From Callorhinus ursinus (Eukaryota > Chordata > Mammalia > Carnivora > Otariidae): a stretch of DNA of 64,000 bases. The notes under the pieces were generated by a model. It was not told the origin of the DNA and ran no database searches. It saw only the letters and a list, made by a program, of their open reading frames with translations. The translations under genes were made by a program, and so were the position numbers. Shown in pieces: positions 21,880 through 37,979 of this stretch; the first letter of the stretch is position 1, and every line of letters begins with the position of its first letter. The stretch covers positions 19,908,412 to 19,972,411 of the forward strand of contig NW_020313005.1 in the NCBI RefSeq assembly GCF_003265705.1, written 5' to 3'.

Positions 21880-22165
21880 GAACTTAACTAACTCTCCGTG
21901 TTCCTTCATGATTTCATGGTCTCTGTGCTTCCTGTTCTCTCTGCCCGGAACGTGTTTCTCCAGGGCAGACTCCCCATCTCCTCCCCTCCCTCGCATTCAT
22001 GGTAGTTGTACTTACCCCTTATGGCACCAGTGACCCTGTAGGTAACTGCATCTCTCTCCCGTTAGACTGTGAATTCCTGGCTGGACAGGTATCTCAGTAA
22101 TCCTTCCAACCATTTCAGTGCCGGTGCAATGTAAATGTTTAATAAATATTTGTTGAAGGAAGTTT
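21880..22165 (+). repeat. L2 3' fragment
   Basis: 'GCTTCCTGTTCTCTCTGCCC', 'TAGACTGTGAATTCCTGGCT' and 'TTTAATAAATATTTGTTGAA' in order form an L2 tail. Confidence 0.65.
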
Positions 22166-22961
22166 AAAAAAAAAAACAAAAAACATCCCCAGAACCAAGA
22201 TTACAGTGTCAAGACTTTAGATTACTATTTCAAGATCCCTTTGCAGGATTCTTACACTTTGCTTTCGGCTATATTTAAATTCAAGGTCTTCAATAACCTG
22301 CCATTTTTCTCTCTACCTCATTATACAGACTTCCTGTTAGCATCTTCCCTTGAGGGTACTTTTGAGGACCCAGAACATCAGTGTTCCAGCTCTTAGCTGG
22401 GCCACTAACTAGCTTCCTGGTTTAAAAAAAAAAGTCACCTTTGACCTAATGTCATCACTTATGAGTAGTATTGCAGTACTCTGTAATATTAATGGTTAAT
22501 TAGGAAATGTTTAACAAGTAATATTTAAAGTACCAAAGCTTGTAAATTGTTTTACTTAAAAATGTGCTAGAATTGTATCTTTAAAATAAAGGAAGTCTCA
22601 CTTAATTTCTCATAAGAAACAACCTGTTTTCTTCAGAAAAAAATGGATAAGTTATCAAAAGCAGTATTTTCTGCTGGGTTCATATCCTGGATTCATCCAT
22701 GAGGCCCTATCCTGTCCTGAAACTTTCAGAGTCTTTGAATGATTTCTCTTCATACTGGGACACAAAGGCTTCATTTTTCTTCATGAAGGATACCATAGCA
22801 ACAGAGACTTTAGTCAGTTAAGTGAGAAGGTGCAAATATATAGAACCTTAAGAGCAGACTGGCGCAAGCATTGAAATGGAGATGAGTTTCCCCTTTGCAC
22901 ACTCTAGCTGTTCATACTCAAAGGGGCATGTTCACCCCACATTGATGACGGGTGGTCTCCC
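22130..22961 (-). other. TMEM45B: Probable TMEM45B 3'UTR region (end not fixed)
   Basis: Downstream of the TMEM45B stop on the minus strand there is no AATAAA for several hundred bases. The first signal-like hexamer I noticed is ATTAAA near 22138-22143, at the edge of an L2 fragment. The true 3' end is unknown. Confidence 0.3.
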
Positions 22962-28169
<5,208 letters not shown>

Positions 28170-28769
28170 CTAAGAAAATAGGGGACAGTTGTCAGGTGGC
28201 TGAATGAAGAAAACATAAATGGATATTTTGGCAGGAAACACAACATGTGACTGAGGATTCCAAATCATAAGCCGTATGAAGAAGGACCCACTCTTTCTCA
28301 GGGGCGCTCACTCAGCAGACAAGACTTCAAGGACGTAACATGAAGGCTTATTTTATGAGAACGACTACTCCAACCCTGGCCGTCAGGACTTCCACCCCCT
28401 CTCACTGGCTACATGGGCTGCTTCACGTCTGATGCATGTACAGTTGAGCTTTCCACCCTTCCTCGAGAACTTCCACATGTTTTAAAAAACAAGTCAAATC
28501 GTATTTAAAAGGCTTCTACTGAAAAGCAGCAGTCACGTGTTCCATCCCTCCTCACCCACTAGTGAAACCACTTTAATCCCTTTCCACTGTTTCTTCTGGT
28601 ATTTGCCGCCTGGATTCTCGTTAATTTGTGCAGGCGGCCATTTGCTCATTTATCTTTGTCAGGCATTATCTACCAGCTTCCTGGAGCTCTCCCTCCTCCT
28701 CAACCCTTCACGTTCACTGTAGTCACATGATGTTCATTTGCTTCAATCATTAGTTTCGTTATTATGGCT

Positions 28770-29050
28770 CTGTAGATCCAAAGTCCTCAGGGCCCATAAG
28801 CCCTAGCGATCCCAGCTATCTCTTTGACCTCTCCGACCTACCCCTCCAGCCCTGCCACACGGGGTCCCTTCCCTGGCCTTCCATTTCTAAGCACAGATCA
28901 TTCCTGCTTCAGGGCTTGGGCTGTCTGTTATTTCCAGCAGCTTCCCGAACCAGAGCCAACAGGTCTCTTCTTCACTTTACTCAGGTTGCTGTTCAAATGT
29001 TACTCTAGTCCCGGACTACTTTGTGTGAAGTAGCAGGCATGTCCCCCTTT
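28770..29050 (+). repeat. L2 fragment upstream of TMEM45B coding exons
   Basis: 'CTTCCATTTCTAAGCACAGA...CTGCTTCAGGGCTTGGGCTG' and 'CAGGTTGCTGTTCAAATGTT' are ordered L2 3' phrases. Confidence 0.55.
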
Positions 29051-29264
29051 TCAATCCAGGTATATATTTTTTTTTAGGAATTCATTCATTGTATGTTTAT
29101 AATTCACACCTGATCACTACCTACCAAATAGTATCCAGGTATACTTCTAAATTTTCTTTAAAGCATGGATCGCTATCTGATATTCCATATTGATTTTTTT
29201 TTAAGCATCCAGCTCTACCCACTGGAATGTAGTCCCTGAAAGTAGGGATTTGATCTGTTTTGTT

Positions 29265-29464
29265 TTTGTTTTTAAAGATTTTATTTTTTTATTCGACAGA
29301 GAGAGAGACACAGCGAGAGAGGGAACGCAAGCAGGGGGAGTGGGAGAGGGAGAAGCAGGCTTCCCGCAGAGCAGGGAGCCCGATGTGGGGCTCGATCCCA
29401 GGACCCTGGGATCATGACCTGAGTCGAAGGCAGACGATTAACAACTGAGCCACCCAGGCGCCCC
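29265..29464 (-). mobile_element. Can-SINE
   Basis: Antisense SINE flanked by perfect 15-bp duplications TTGATCTGTTTTGTT at 29250-29264 and 29465-29479. Confidence 0.95.
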
Positions 29465-29810
29465 TTGATCTGTTTTGTTATTGCAGTTAGCCCCGCACTT
29501 ATAGTTGGGTGTGATAGAGTAAGCAATCAAATATTTGTGGAACAAATAACACGCTCATCCAAGTAGTATATTATGGGTTATGTTTTTACCATTTTTGTTT
29601 TTTTTTAGAGCTGTTTTAGTTTACAACAAAATTGAGAGTAAGGTAGGGAGATTTTTTTCACATACCCCTTGCCTGCACACATGCATAGTCTCCCCCATTA
29701 TTGATACCACTCACCAGACTGGTGCTTTTTTTTTTTTTTTAAACCAAGGATGAAACCACATTGACACATCATAATCACCCCAAGTCCATAGTTTACCTTA
29801 GGGCCCATTT

Positions 29811-30008
29811 TTTTTTTTTTTTAAGATTTTTATTTATTTATTTGACAGAGACAGCGAGAGAGGGAACACAAGCAGGGGGAGCGGGAGAGGGAGAAGCAGG
29901 CCTCCCGCAAAGCAGGGAGCCCGATGCGGGGCTCAATCCCAGGACCCTGGGATCATGACCTGAGCCGAAGGCAGACGCTTAACAACTGAGCCACCCAGGT
30001 GCCCCCAT
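29811..30008 (-). mobile_element. Can-SINE (first of an adjacent pair)
   Basis: Antisense SINE with poly-T and GAGCCACCCAGGTGCCCCC. It directly abuts the next SINE, whose poly-T starts at the duplicated CCCATTTTTTTT. Confidence 0.93.
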
Positions 30009-30195
30009 TTTTTTTTTAAGATTTTATTTATTTGAGAGCAAGCATTGGGTGGGGGGGTGGGAAGGGAAGAGGGAGAGGGAAAAGCAGGTTCCCCGCTGAG
30101 CAGGGAGCCTAATGTGGGGCTCGATACCAGGACCCCAGGATCATGACCTGAGCTGAAGGCAGACGCTTAACCGACTGAGCCACCCAGGCGCCCCT
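30009..30195 (-). mobile_element. Can-SINE (second of an adjacent pair)
   Basis: Antisense, AAGATTTTATTTATTTGAGAG subtype, ending GAGCCACCCAGGCGCCCC. A different subtype from its neighbour, so a separate insertion rather than a tandem duplicate. Confidence 0.93.
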
Positions 30196-30489
30196 AGGGG
30201 TCACTCTAGATGTGCATTCTATGGGTTTGGACAAAATTATAATGACATGTATCCATCATTATAAATACCACACAGTATTTTCACTGCCCTAAAAATTCTC
30301 TGCTCTGCCTGTTCATCTCTCCCCCTCCCCCACCCGACACCACCCCTTTTTACTGTCTCCATAGTTTTGCTTTTTCTAGAATGTCAAATGTTGAGATCAT
30401 AAAGTGTGTAGCCTCCATCTCTCATTTAGTAATACACACTTTAGTTTCCTCTGTGTCTTTTCATGGCTTGATAGCTCATTTCTTTTTAG

Positions 30490-30549
30490 CACAGTATAGT
30501 TAGCATATGTGTTATATTAGTTTTAGGTGTACAATATAGTGATGCAACA
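30490..30549 (-). mobile_element. L1 3' tail joined to the U6 copy
   Basis: On the minus strand, right after the U6 T-run, the sequence TATATTGTACACCTAAAACT then AATATAACACATATGC is the terminal 3'UTR of carnivore L1. A U6-L1 chimera from template switching is the likely origin. Confidence 0.6.
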
Positions 30550-30657
30550 AAAAAATATGGAACGCTTCACAAATTTGCATGTCATGCTTGTGCAGGAGCC
30601 ATGCTAATCTTTTCTGTATCATTACAGTTTTAGTATCTGTGCTGGCAAAGTGAGCAT
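30550..30657 (-). pseudogene. U6 snRNA retropseudogene
   Basis: The minus strand from 30657 reads a near-complete U6 snRNA: 5' ATGCTCACTTTGCCAGCAC, ACTAAAACTG, the GATACAGAAAAGATTAGCAT block (the conserved ACAGAGA box is altered), and GTGAAGCGTTCCATATTTTT at the 3' end. Several substitutions mark it as a retrocopy. U6 is the catalytic-core RNA of the spliceosome, and hundreds of dead copies exist in mammals. The terminal T run is followed directly by L1 3' sequence. Confidence 0.9.
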
Positions 30658-30818
30658 TAAATAGTCTCACATTTTCCAGGAAATAGAGACAGATACATAG
30701 TCTTTTATATTTAATTACATGTTTACCATTTCTAGTGTTCTTCATTACTTCCTGTGCATTTGAATAATCCTCTAATCTCATTTACTTCCAACATGAAGGA
30801 TGTCCTTTAATATTTCTT

Positions 30819-31007
30819 TTTTTTTTTTAAAGATTTATTTATTTGAGAGAGCGAGAAAGAGAGAGAGGACATGAGGGGGGGAGGGTCAGAGGGAGAAGCA
30901 GGCTCCTCGCCGAGCAGGGAGCCCGATGCGGGACTTGATCCCGGGACTCCAGGATCATGACCTGAGCCAAAGGCAGTCGCTCAACCAACTGAGCCACCCA
31001 GGCGCCT
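30819..31007 (-). mobile_element. Can-SINE
   Basis: Antisense SINE flanked by 18-bp duplications TGTCCTTTAATATTTCTT at 30801-30818 and 31008-31025. Confidence 0.95.
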
Positions 31008-31621
31008 TGTCCTTTAATATTTCTTATAGAGCAGTTCTCTTACCAATGAATTCTTTCGGTTTTATTTATCTGGAAATATCTTTATTTCGTTTTCATTTTG
31101 AAGAATAGGTTGGATATAGAATTCTTAGTTGGCAGTTTTTCAACACTCTGATTATGTCATTCCATTGGCTTCTGGCTGATGAGAAATCAGCTATTAATCA
31201 TACTGTTTTTCCCCAGTGAGTTACTTTTTTTTCTTGCTTTCAAGTTTTTCCTGTTATCTTTGGCTTTCAGCAGTGTGACTATGATATATCTTTTGTGGGT
31301 TCTTTTTGTGTTTTATTTTTTGATCGTGGCTGAGCTTCTTGGGTCTGTAATTTAATATTTTTCATCAGGGGATGAAAGGAAGTTTTCAGCCATAAATTCT
31401 TCAACTATTTTTTCTGACAACCCCCCCCCCCGCCCTCTCCCCACCCCCCATTTTCCCTGCTCATTCCCATGTTTAACCCAGAGCCAAGGATTTTCAACCC
31501 CCTCCCCCCCATCACCACCCTGGATTGCATCTGTTTCCTGTGGCAGCAAAACTACTTGTTTTCATAGCTAGCACCACATTACTTAAAAGTCATCGGCTGA
31601 GTGAGGGGATAATGGCAGTGG

Positions 31622-31692
31622 CCTCAGGCAGAAAGGCCATGGCCTCCAACTGTTTTACCTGAAGGTCTAGTAGCTTTTCAAAAATAAAAGCT
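31622..31692 (+). repeat. Duplicated segment, copy 1
   Basis: About 70 bp from CCTCAGGCAGAAAGGCCATG to TTTTCAAAAATAAAAG. It is repeated in direct orientation at 32458-32745, where two SINEs have since inserted. Confidence 0.9.
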
Positions 31693-32199
31693 TCTGTTGC
31701 GAGTTTAGCTGAACTACTCCATAATATTGCTGTCTCCTCCTCCATTTCGTATGGCCAACTGGCCTGCAGGGGCCTTGACCTGCTATGAGCTCCTCCTGCG
31801 GGCATACCCGAAAGAACAACTGCAGAGTCGTGAGTACGTGGAAGTTCCTGATACGACTTCCCCAACAGTCTCCCCCATCTCCCAGGGCCGTCCCCTTGTG
31901 CACCCCTTAAATAAGACCCCTGTGAAGCTGACCAAAACCTTGTTCTCTCTGGTTTGAACTGACCAATCCAGGCTTAGCCTGGGAATCCTAAGGGCTCCAC
32001 TTGTGGACCCTCATAAAGGTATGTGTGCCAGGTCCTGTCACTCTCTCTACCTGCACTCTGCCTTCACCTCCCCAGGTGGCCCCTTGAGGCATGCCTTGTC
32101 CTTGTCCAGGACCTTTGAGAAATAAAATTCTCTTATTTCGATAATAGTCTTTTGTTGAACAGAAACTCACCATCAGACACCCCAGGACCCTACTTAACA
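31693..32199 (+). mobile_element. LTR-like element (ERV class not fixed)
   Basis: About 507 bp beginning TGTTGCGAG and ending TTAACA, the TG...CA form. In order it contains a CCAAT motif ('GACCAATCCAGG', about 31961), a TATA-like TCATAAAGG (about 32010), and an AATAAA (about 32121) with a T/G-rich stretch after it. That is a U3-R-U5 layout. It is preceded by a purine-rich AAAAATAAAAG resembling a polypurine tract. I cannot name the family. Confidence 0.5.
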
Positions 32200-32457
32200 A
32201 ATGTTAATTTAACAAAGTCAGAACAGCCTCTTAATTTGTTGTCTGACTTTGGTCAATTTCCAGTTCCTGGAAATGGCTGGTTTTGACAATTTTGCTTAGT
32301 TTTATACATTTTTTGTTTTTTGCTTTTGCAGAAAGAAATTGCCCATCTGTTCATGCTGCCATAACCGAAGGCTCTCTCCTCATTCTTCTTAAACCCTATA
32401 TTGATCAACATAAAAAAAAAAAGCCTCCATTTTCATTTAATGTCCTCCTATGGCCTC

Positions 32458-32749
32458 CCTCAGGCAGAAAGGCCATGGCCTCCAACTGTTTTTTTTTTTT
32501 TTTTTTAAGATTTTATTTTTTATTTATTTGCAAGAGAGAGAATGAGAGAGAGCATGAGAGGGAGGAGGGTCAGAGGGAGAAGCAGACTCCCTGCTGAGCG
32601 GGGAGCCCCTAGATGTGGGACTCGATCCCGGGACTCCAGGATCATGACCTGAGCCGAAGGCAGTTGCTTAACCGACTGAGCCACCCAGGCACCCGGCCTC
32701 AAACTGTTTTACCTGAAGGTCTAGTAGCTTTTCCAAAAATAAAAGGCCT
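32458..32749 (+). repeat. Duplicated segment, copy 2, split by a SINE
   Basis: The same ~70-bp segment as 31622-31692, interrupted at CAACTGTTTT by a Can-SINE (32493-32694) and followed at AAAAGGCCT by a second SINE. Sequence beyond the shared block differs between the copies. Confidence 0.88.
32493..32694 (-). mobile_element. Can-SINE inside duplicated segment
   Basis: Antisense SINE with target-site duplication GGCCTC(C/A)AACTGTTTT on both sides. Confidence 0.94.
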
Positions 32750-32956
32750 AGGGGCGCCTGGGTGGCTCAGTCGTTAAGCATCTGCCTTCAGCTCAGGTCA
32801 TGATCCCAGGGTCCTGGGATTGGGCCCTGCATTGGGCTCACTGCTCAGTGGGAAGCCTGCTTCTCCCTCTCCCACTCCCCCTGCTTGTGTTCCCTCTCTC
32901 GCTGTGTCTCTCTGTCAATAAATAAAATCTTCTAAAAACAAACAAAAAAACAAAAG
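32750..32956 (+). mobile_element. Can-SINE, sense orientation
   Basis: Full-length form: GGGGCGCCTGGGTGGCTCAG head, TCATGATCCCAGGGTCCTGG, CT-rich block, AATAAATAAAATCTT tail. The flanking TAAAAGGCCT at 32740-32749 and 32957-32966 is a 10-bp duplication. Confidence 0.95.
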
Positions 32957-33545
32957 TAAAAGGCCTGTTAAGGTCCCTTTCATGATCGAGCCAGTTATAC
33001 TCCCTTGTTTTCTTAGCCAGAAGTGCAGGAAAAACAGCTTTGCAAATCTTTCCTGTCCTTCCCCATTTTTTGAGGAGCAATACCCTGAATAAAGGCAGAG
33101 TCCTTGTGTGTTCGTATCAATTTGTCAAGCCCCACTCTCCCCTTTTACCTGGTTTCAGATTGACATCAGTGAATGCAGTGCCTGCAGCATGTCTGTAGAA
33201 ACCATTTCTAAATTTACTTAGGCTACTTGGAAGGCTGAGTACCTTGATTTGATGAGGGAGAGGAGCAGGGAGGTAGAGTTCTTCCAGTAACCAATTATTA
33301 GATTAGTTTATTTGATTAGCTACCTCATAGGACATGTGGTAGAAATATAGGATGGGTCAGTTTCAATTAGGAGGCACAAGGCAATAACCAACTTCAAGTA
33401 GAAAAATAAAAATGTAGTCTAATAATTTGGATAACACCATTCAAATAGGTTAAGTCTCTGACAAGTCTAGCTTTAAAAAAATGATTTAAAAATAAAAAGC
33501 AAATATTTAAGGGATAAGCTCTTTAGAATTAAACTATAAAATACT

Positions 33546-33690
33546 TCAGCGGTACCTGGGTGGTTCAGTCAGTTAAGCGTCCAACTCTTGATTTCAGCTC
33601 AGGTCTTTTTTTTTTTTTTTTAAAGTAGGCTCCGCAGGGCTTGAACTCACAACCCTGAGATGTAAAAAAAAGAAAAAAATCAATCTCAGG
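33546..33690 (+). mobile_element. Rearranged SINE remnant
   Basis: A sense SINE head ('GTACCTGGGTGGTTCAGTCA...TCAGCTCAGGTC') runs straight into a T-run and AAGTAGGCTCCGCAGGGCTT, which is antisense-like SINE sequence, then an A-rich tail. Either nested or inverted. Confidence 0.65.
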
Positions 33691-34469
33691 AAAACCCACA
33701 GAGAGGAAAACATCAGAAAGTGCTTCTGCAAAGACAAGCTTCCTTTCTTATTTTAATATGTTTGCTCTTTTTTGATATTGCATGAGATAGAGTGTGAAGA
33801 GAGGGCTGAATGTTTTGGAGAGGTGATAGCTTTAAGTTAAACCTGGCAGCTGAGAAGACTAGTGGTTTGGGCAACTTTTCATGTCCTGTCTAAGGAAATC
33901 ACTGGAAAAGGAACATCATTTGCATAAGAGGTTTGACATGCTTTTCCTTGTCCTCTTTAACCATTCCCCCCTCTGCATTCTCTAATTTTAATTTGAGATA
34001 AGGAAGTGAAATGGAAGACAAGTTAAAGATGTCCAGAAGAGAAAAAGGAGGGAAGAGTTAAGGAAGAGTAGGAGACAGGGAAAGAAGACTGGAGAGTCAC
34101 AGAAGTAGAGGGAGCGAGCAGAGGAGAAATTATGCTTGATGCAGTTTGCCTGTAGTTAAAAATAAAACTTGATATGGTGCCCTTTGTTTCTTAATAAAGC
34201 CCACATGTTCCCTTATTTTAGATGAAGAAAGTAGTGAAAGGATGTATTTAGATGAATGAGAATCAAAAATAAGGAAATCAAATTTTATTTTCTTCCTTGA
34301 GTGCCTGGGCTTAGCAGCCCGCACTCTCCAACATTAGAACTAAGGACTTGGCATTCATGGCAGGGGGAGGAGTGAAAGCCAATTTGTCCCAATTTGAGAT
34401 GACAGGATACAAAACGTATAGATTACCAAATATCACAGAGAACCTGAACCTCTTAGTTCTAGCCATACA

Positions 34470-35100
34470 TTTGACTTTAGTAAATAATGGTCTATCTTCA
34501 CCATGGGATATTCTATAATCATTAAAAAGACTGAATTAGAGCTATACCAGCTGTCCTGGAAGGTTTTCCATGAGATAGTTGGCTGAGACAAGCAAGATGG
34601 AAAAGACTACTTACAATATGACCCCATTTTGAGCAATGGTAATGTCCTGCATATATGTACTACATATGTATACAGGTATATGATTATATGAACAGGGAAA
34701 GCAATATGGAAGAGTACTTTGAGGGTATGTAACACTATTCATTAGTTATTTCTGGCTCTCTGTCTTCCAGGCACATGGTACAACTGCAATTTCTGGCCCC
34801 CTTGTGGTTGGGTGGGGTCTTGTGAGTTGTGGGCAGAAGTGACGTGTTAGTTCTGGGCAGAAATATGTAATTGCCAGTTCAAGAACCCTCAGAACACATT
34901 TCCCTTTACCACATTACTATCACTGTTCATGACAGTAGCTCTTCCATGAGTCTCAATCCCAGAGTGAGGAAACCTGGAGCAGAGCCCCAAACAAGCCATG
35001 ATGAACACATGGCATGGGAAAAATAAACAGTTGTAATGAGCCACTAAGCTTTGCGGGTTGTTTTTATCCAGTATAACCTAAATTTTATGAATCATACAGA
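34470..35100 (+). repeat. Old L1-like and other ancient repeat fragments
   Basis: 'ATAATCATTAAAAAGACTGA' is L1-like. 'GAAAAATAAACAGTTGTAAT...GAGCCACTAAGCTTTGCGGG' is the tail of an ancient interspersed repeat. Family calls are tentative. Confidence 0.45.
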
Positions 35101-35449
35101 TATACCAGATCAACATGTTATGGGTAGGACACTCAGGCTTTTGTAGTTTCTTTAAAAAAAATATTGGAAAGCTTTACTATATCCAGGGAAGAAGTTGTGA
35201 TGGCGTAAAGAATGGCAGAATTTGTACCAAAAAGGTGCCAAAGACAATTTTGGCAAATTGTATCTGGAATTGTCCGACTCCCCCCTTTTCTTTTTGATAT
35301 CAGATAGACATATGTTTTCTCTTTTGAAATGGTGCCTGAGTTCTTCTACCCCCACCCTACTGCCCTGCCTTAAAAGACAGCACAATTAAAATTCAGGCAA
35401 ACAGGGGTCTGTTTGTTACATTGTAAGGTTAACCTTTAGGTCCATTTCT

Positions 35450-35650
35450 CCAGTCCCCCAGTTCTCAACAGGGGGTGATGTGTCTGTAGATACTTTTGGT
35501 TGTTGTCACAACTGGGGGTGATGGTGGTGTTGCTCACATCCAGTGGGTAAAGACTGAAAGTGCTGCTAAGCATCTTGCAATGTGCAGGACACCCCCCACA
35601 ACAGAGAATTCTGCAGCTCAAATCTCAATAATGCTGAGGCTGTGAGACCC
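35450..35650 (+). mobile_element. MER20-like hAT fossil
   Basis: 'CAGTTCTCAACAGGGGGTGA', 'TACTTTTGGTTGTTGTCACA', 'GCTAAGCATCTTGCAATGTG' and 'CAGGACACCCCCCACAACAG' follow the order of a short hAT-Charlie element. Confidence 0.65.
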
Positions 35651-35809
35651 TGCTCTATTCTAGGCCAGCTTCCTATCCTTTTTTTTTGAAGGAAACAGAG
35701 ATCAGGCTGCCTTTATTTCTTTGTTCTTTATGTCACCACTTATTAGAGTGTTCTACCTTCAAAACTGTTTATGGGGCATAAACTCACTCCTAGAAATTTT
35801 CTCCCTTGC

Positions 35810-36340
35810 TTTCCATTTTGATATATGATTGATATATAATTCACATACCATTTCAATGAATTTTCAATTCAGTGGTTTTGAGTATATCCATGGAGTGGTA
35901 CAATTAGTCACCATAGTCAATTTTAGAACATTTTCATACCCACAAAAAAATTCCCCTAACCCATTAGTGACTCCATTTTCCCAAGTCCCGCCTCCCTCCA
36001 AAGTCCTAGGGAACCACTAATGTACATTATATTTCTATTAATTTACGTATTCTGGACATTTTATATAAATTGAGTCATGCAACATGTCATTTGAGACTCG
36101 CTTTCATTTTTTAATTGTTTGTTTATTTGTTTAATTGCTACACCCAGTGTGGGGCTCAACTCACAACCCCAAGATCAAGAGTCACATGCTCCCCTGACTG
36201 AGCTAGGCAGGTGCCCCCAGACTGGCTTCTTCCCTTTTAACATCATGTTTTCAAGGTTCATTCATGTTGTGGCATGCATCACTACTTATTCTTTCTATGG
36301 CTGAATATTTCATTGTATGCATATACTGCATTTACTGGTT
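35810..36340 (-). mobile_element. Antisense L1 fragment with an old SINE inside
   Basis: 'TGATATATAATTCACATACC', 'TATCCATGGAGTGGTACAAT' and 'TTTCTATGGCTGAATATTTC' are antisense L1 3'-region phrases. A short SINE at 36108-36219 separates two parts. Confidence 0.65.
36108..36219 (-). mobile_element. Short older Can-SINE
   Basis: Antisense; 'CACCCAGTGTGGGGCTCAAC...CCTGACTGAGCTAGGCAGGT' and GCCCC. No CT-rich block. Confidence 0.8.
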
Positions 36341-36720
36341 TGCTAAGGCTGCTGTAACAAACCACACTGGGTGATTTAAAAAACAGAATTTATTTTCTCA
36401 TGGTTCTGGATGTTAGAAGTTTTAGATCAAGGTGTTGGCAGGGTTGGTTTCTTCTGAGGCCTTTGTCCTGGGCTTGAAGATGGCTGTCTTTTCCCTGTGT
36501 CTTTACATACATCTTCCCTCGGTGTGTGCCTGTGTCCTCTTCTTATAGGGCAACAGTTAGATTAGATTAGAGCCCTCCCTGATGACCTCGTTTTACTTAA
36601 TTATCTCTTTAAAGACCATGTCTTCAAATACAGTCACCTTCTGAAGTACTGGAGGTGAGGACTTCAACAACATATGAACTGGGGGGGTGGGGAGCATAAT
36701 TCAGGCTATAACACCACATT
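36340..36720. repeat. Ancient interspersed repeat
   Basis: 'GGTTTGCTAAGGCTGCTGTA' to 'TTCAGGCTATAACACC', with AATTTATTTTCTCATGGTTC and 'CTTCAAATACAGTCACCTTC' between. A common mammalian fossil repeat, family not assigned. Confidence 0.55.
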
Positions 36721-37279
36721 TTATCTGTTCATCACTTAATTGACTGTTCCATACACTTTTATAGATTTAATTACTAAATCACTACAAAAGACAACTCAGA
36801 TGATCAAAGAAGACACTCTGAAGGTTTCAACAACCTAAGTATTCCTGGGACAGTTTCTCCTAATGAATCTCAAAATCACCCTCATATGGTTCTAGAAGTC
36901 TCAAGTGCTTTCTTGCTATTTCTCTCTCTTTTCAAATAACAGCCTTGTTGACATATAATTTATATACCATAAAATTCAGTCCTTTAAAGTGTATAATTCA
37001 GTGATTGCTGGTATCTTTACAGTTGTGCAGCCATTACCACCATCTGATTTTAGAACATTTTCATCATCCCCAAAGAAATCCCATACTCATTAGCAGTCAT
37101 TCCCCATTTCTTCCCAATCCTTCCAACCCTGGCAACCACTAGCCTCCTATCTGTGTCCATGGGTTTGCCTATTTTAGATATTTCCTATAAGTGTAATCAT
37201 ATATCTCTGCCTCTTTCATTTAGTATGGTTTCAAGGTTCATCCAATCTTGTAGCATGTATCAGTGCTTCATTCCTTTTT

Positions 37280-37491
37280 ATTGCTGTTGTTGCTTTTAGA
37301 GGGAGGGAGAGAGAGAAAGAGAGCACAAGCAGGGGGAGGGGCAGAGGGAGAGGGAGAGAAAGACTCCTTAAGCAGACTCCCTGCTGAGAAGGGAGCCCAA
37401 CTTGGGGGGACTCTATCTCATGACCCTGAGATCATGACCTGAGCCGAAATCAAGAGTCGGATGCTTACCAACTGAGCCACCCAGGCACCCC
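37280..37491 (-). mobile_element. Can-SINE
   Basis: Antisense, from TTTTAGAGGGAGGGAGAG to GAGCCACCCAGGCACCCC. CATTCCTTTTTATTG occurs on both sides as target duplication. Confidence 0.92.
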
Positions 37492-37586
37492 CATTCCTTT
37501 TTATTGTTGAATAATATTCCATTGTACAGATCTGTCACATTTTGTTTATCCATACATCTGGTTTTTAAATTTTAATCTTTAAACAT

Positions 37587-37772
37587 TTTTAAAAAGTAGT
37601 TTATTTATTTGACAGAGAGAGAGAGTGCAGAAGCAGGGGGAGTAGCAGAGGTAGAGGGAGAAGCAGGTTTCCGCTAAGCAGGGAGCCTGATGCAGGGCTT
37701 GATCCCAGGACCCTGGGATCATGACCTGAGCCCAAGGCAGATGCTTAACCGACTGAGCCACCCAGGTGCCCC
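37587..37772 (-). mobile_element. Can-SINE
   Basis: Antisense, AAAAAGTAGTTTATTTATTTG to GAGCCACCCAGGTGCCCC, with TAATCTTT on both sides. Confidence 0.92.
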
Positions 37773-37784
37773 TAATCTTTTAGA

Positions 37785-37979
37785 TTTTTTTTTTAAGATT
37801 TTATTTATTTATTTGACAGAGACACAGCAAGAGAGGGAACACAAGCAGGGGGAGTGGGAGAGGGAGAAGCAGGCTTCCTGCTGAGCAGGGAGCCCGATGT
37901 AGGGCTTGAACCCAGGACCCTGGGATCATGACCTGAGCTGAAGGCAGACACTTAACGACTGAGCCACCCAGGCGCCCCT
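37785..37979 (-). mobile_element. Can-SINE
   Basis: Antisense, full length. TCTTTTAGATTTTT flanks both ends. Confidence 0.94.

Larger units (their letters stand above)
29580..31380 (-). mobile_element. Antisense old L1 block, interrupted by SINEs and a U6 copy
   Basis: 'AACAAAATTGAGAGTAAGGT', 'GACATGTATCCATCATTATA', 'TTTTGCTTTTTCTAGAATGT' and, farther right, 'TTGGATATAGAATTCTTAGT' are antisense L1 3'-region phrases. Two SINEs (29811-30195), a U6 pseudogene (30550-30657) and another SINE (30819-31007) are inserted. Confidence 0.7.
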
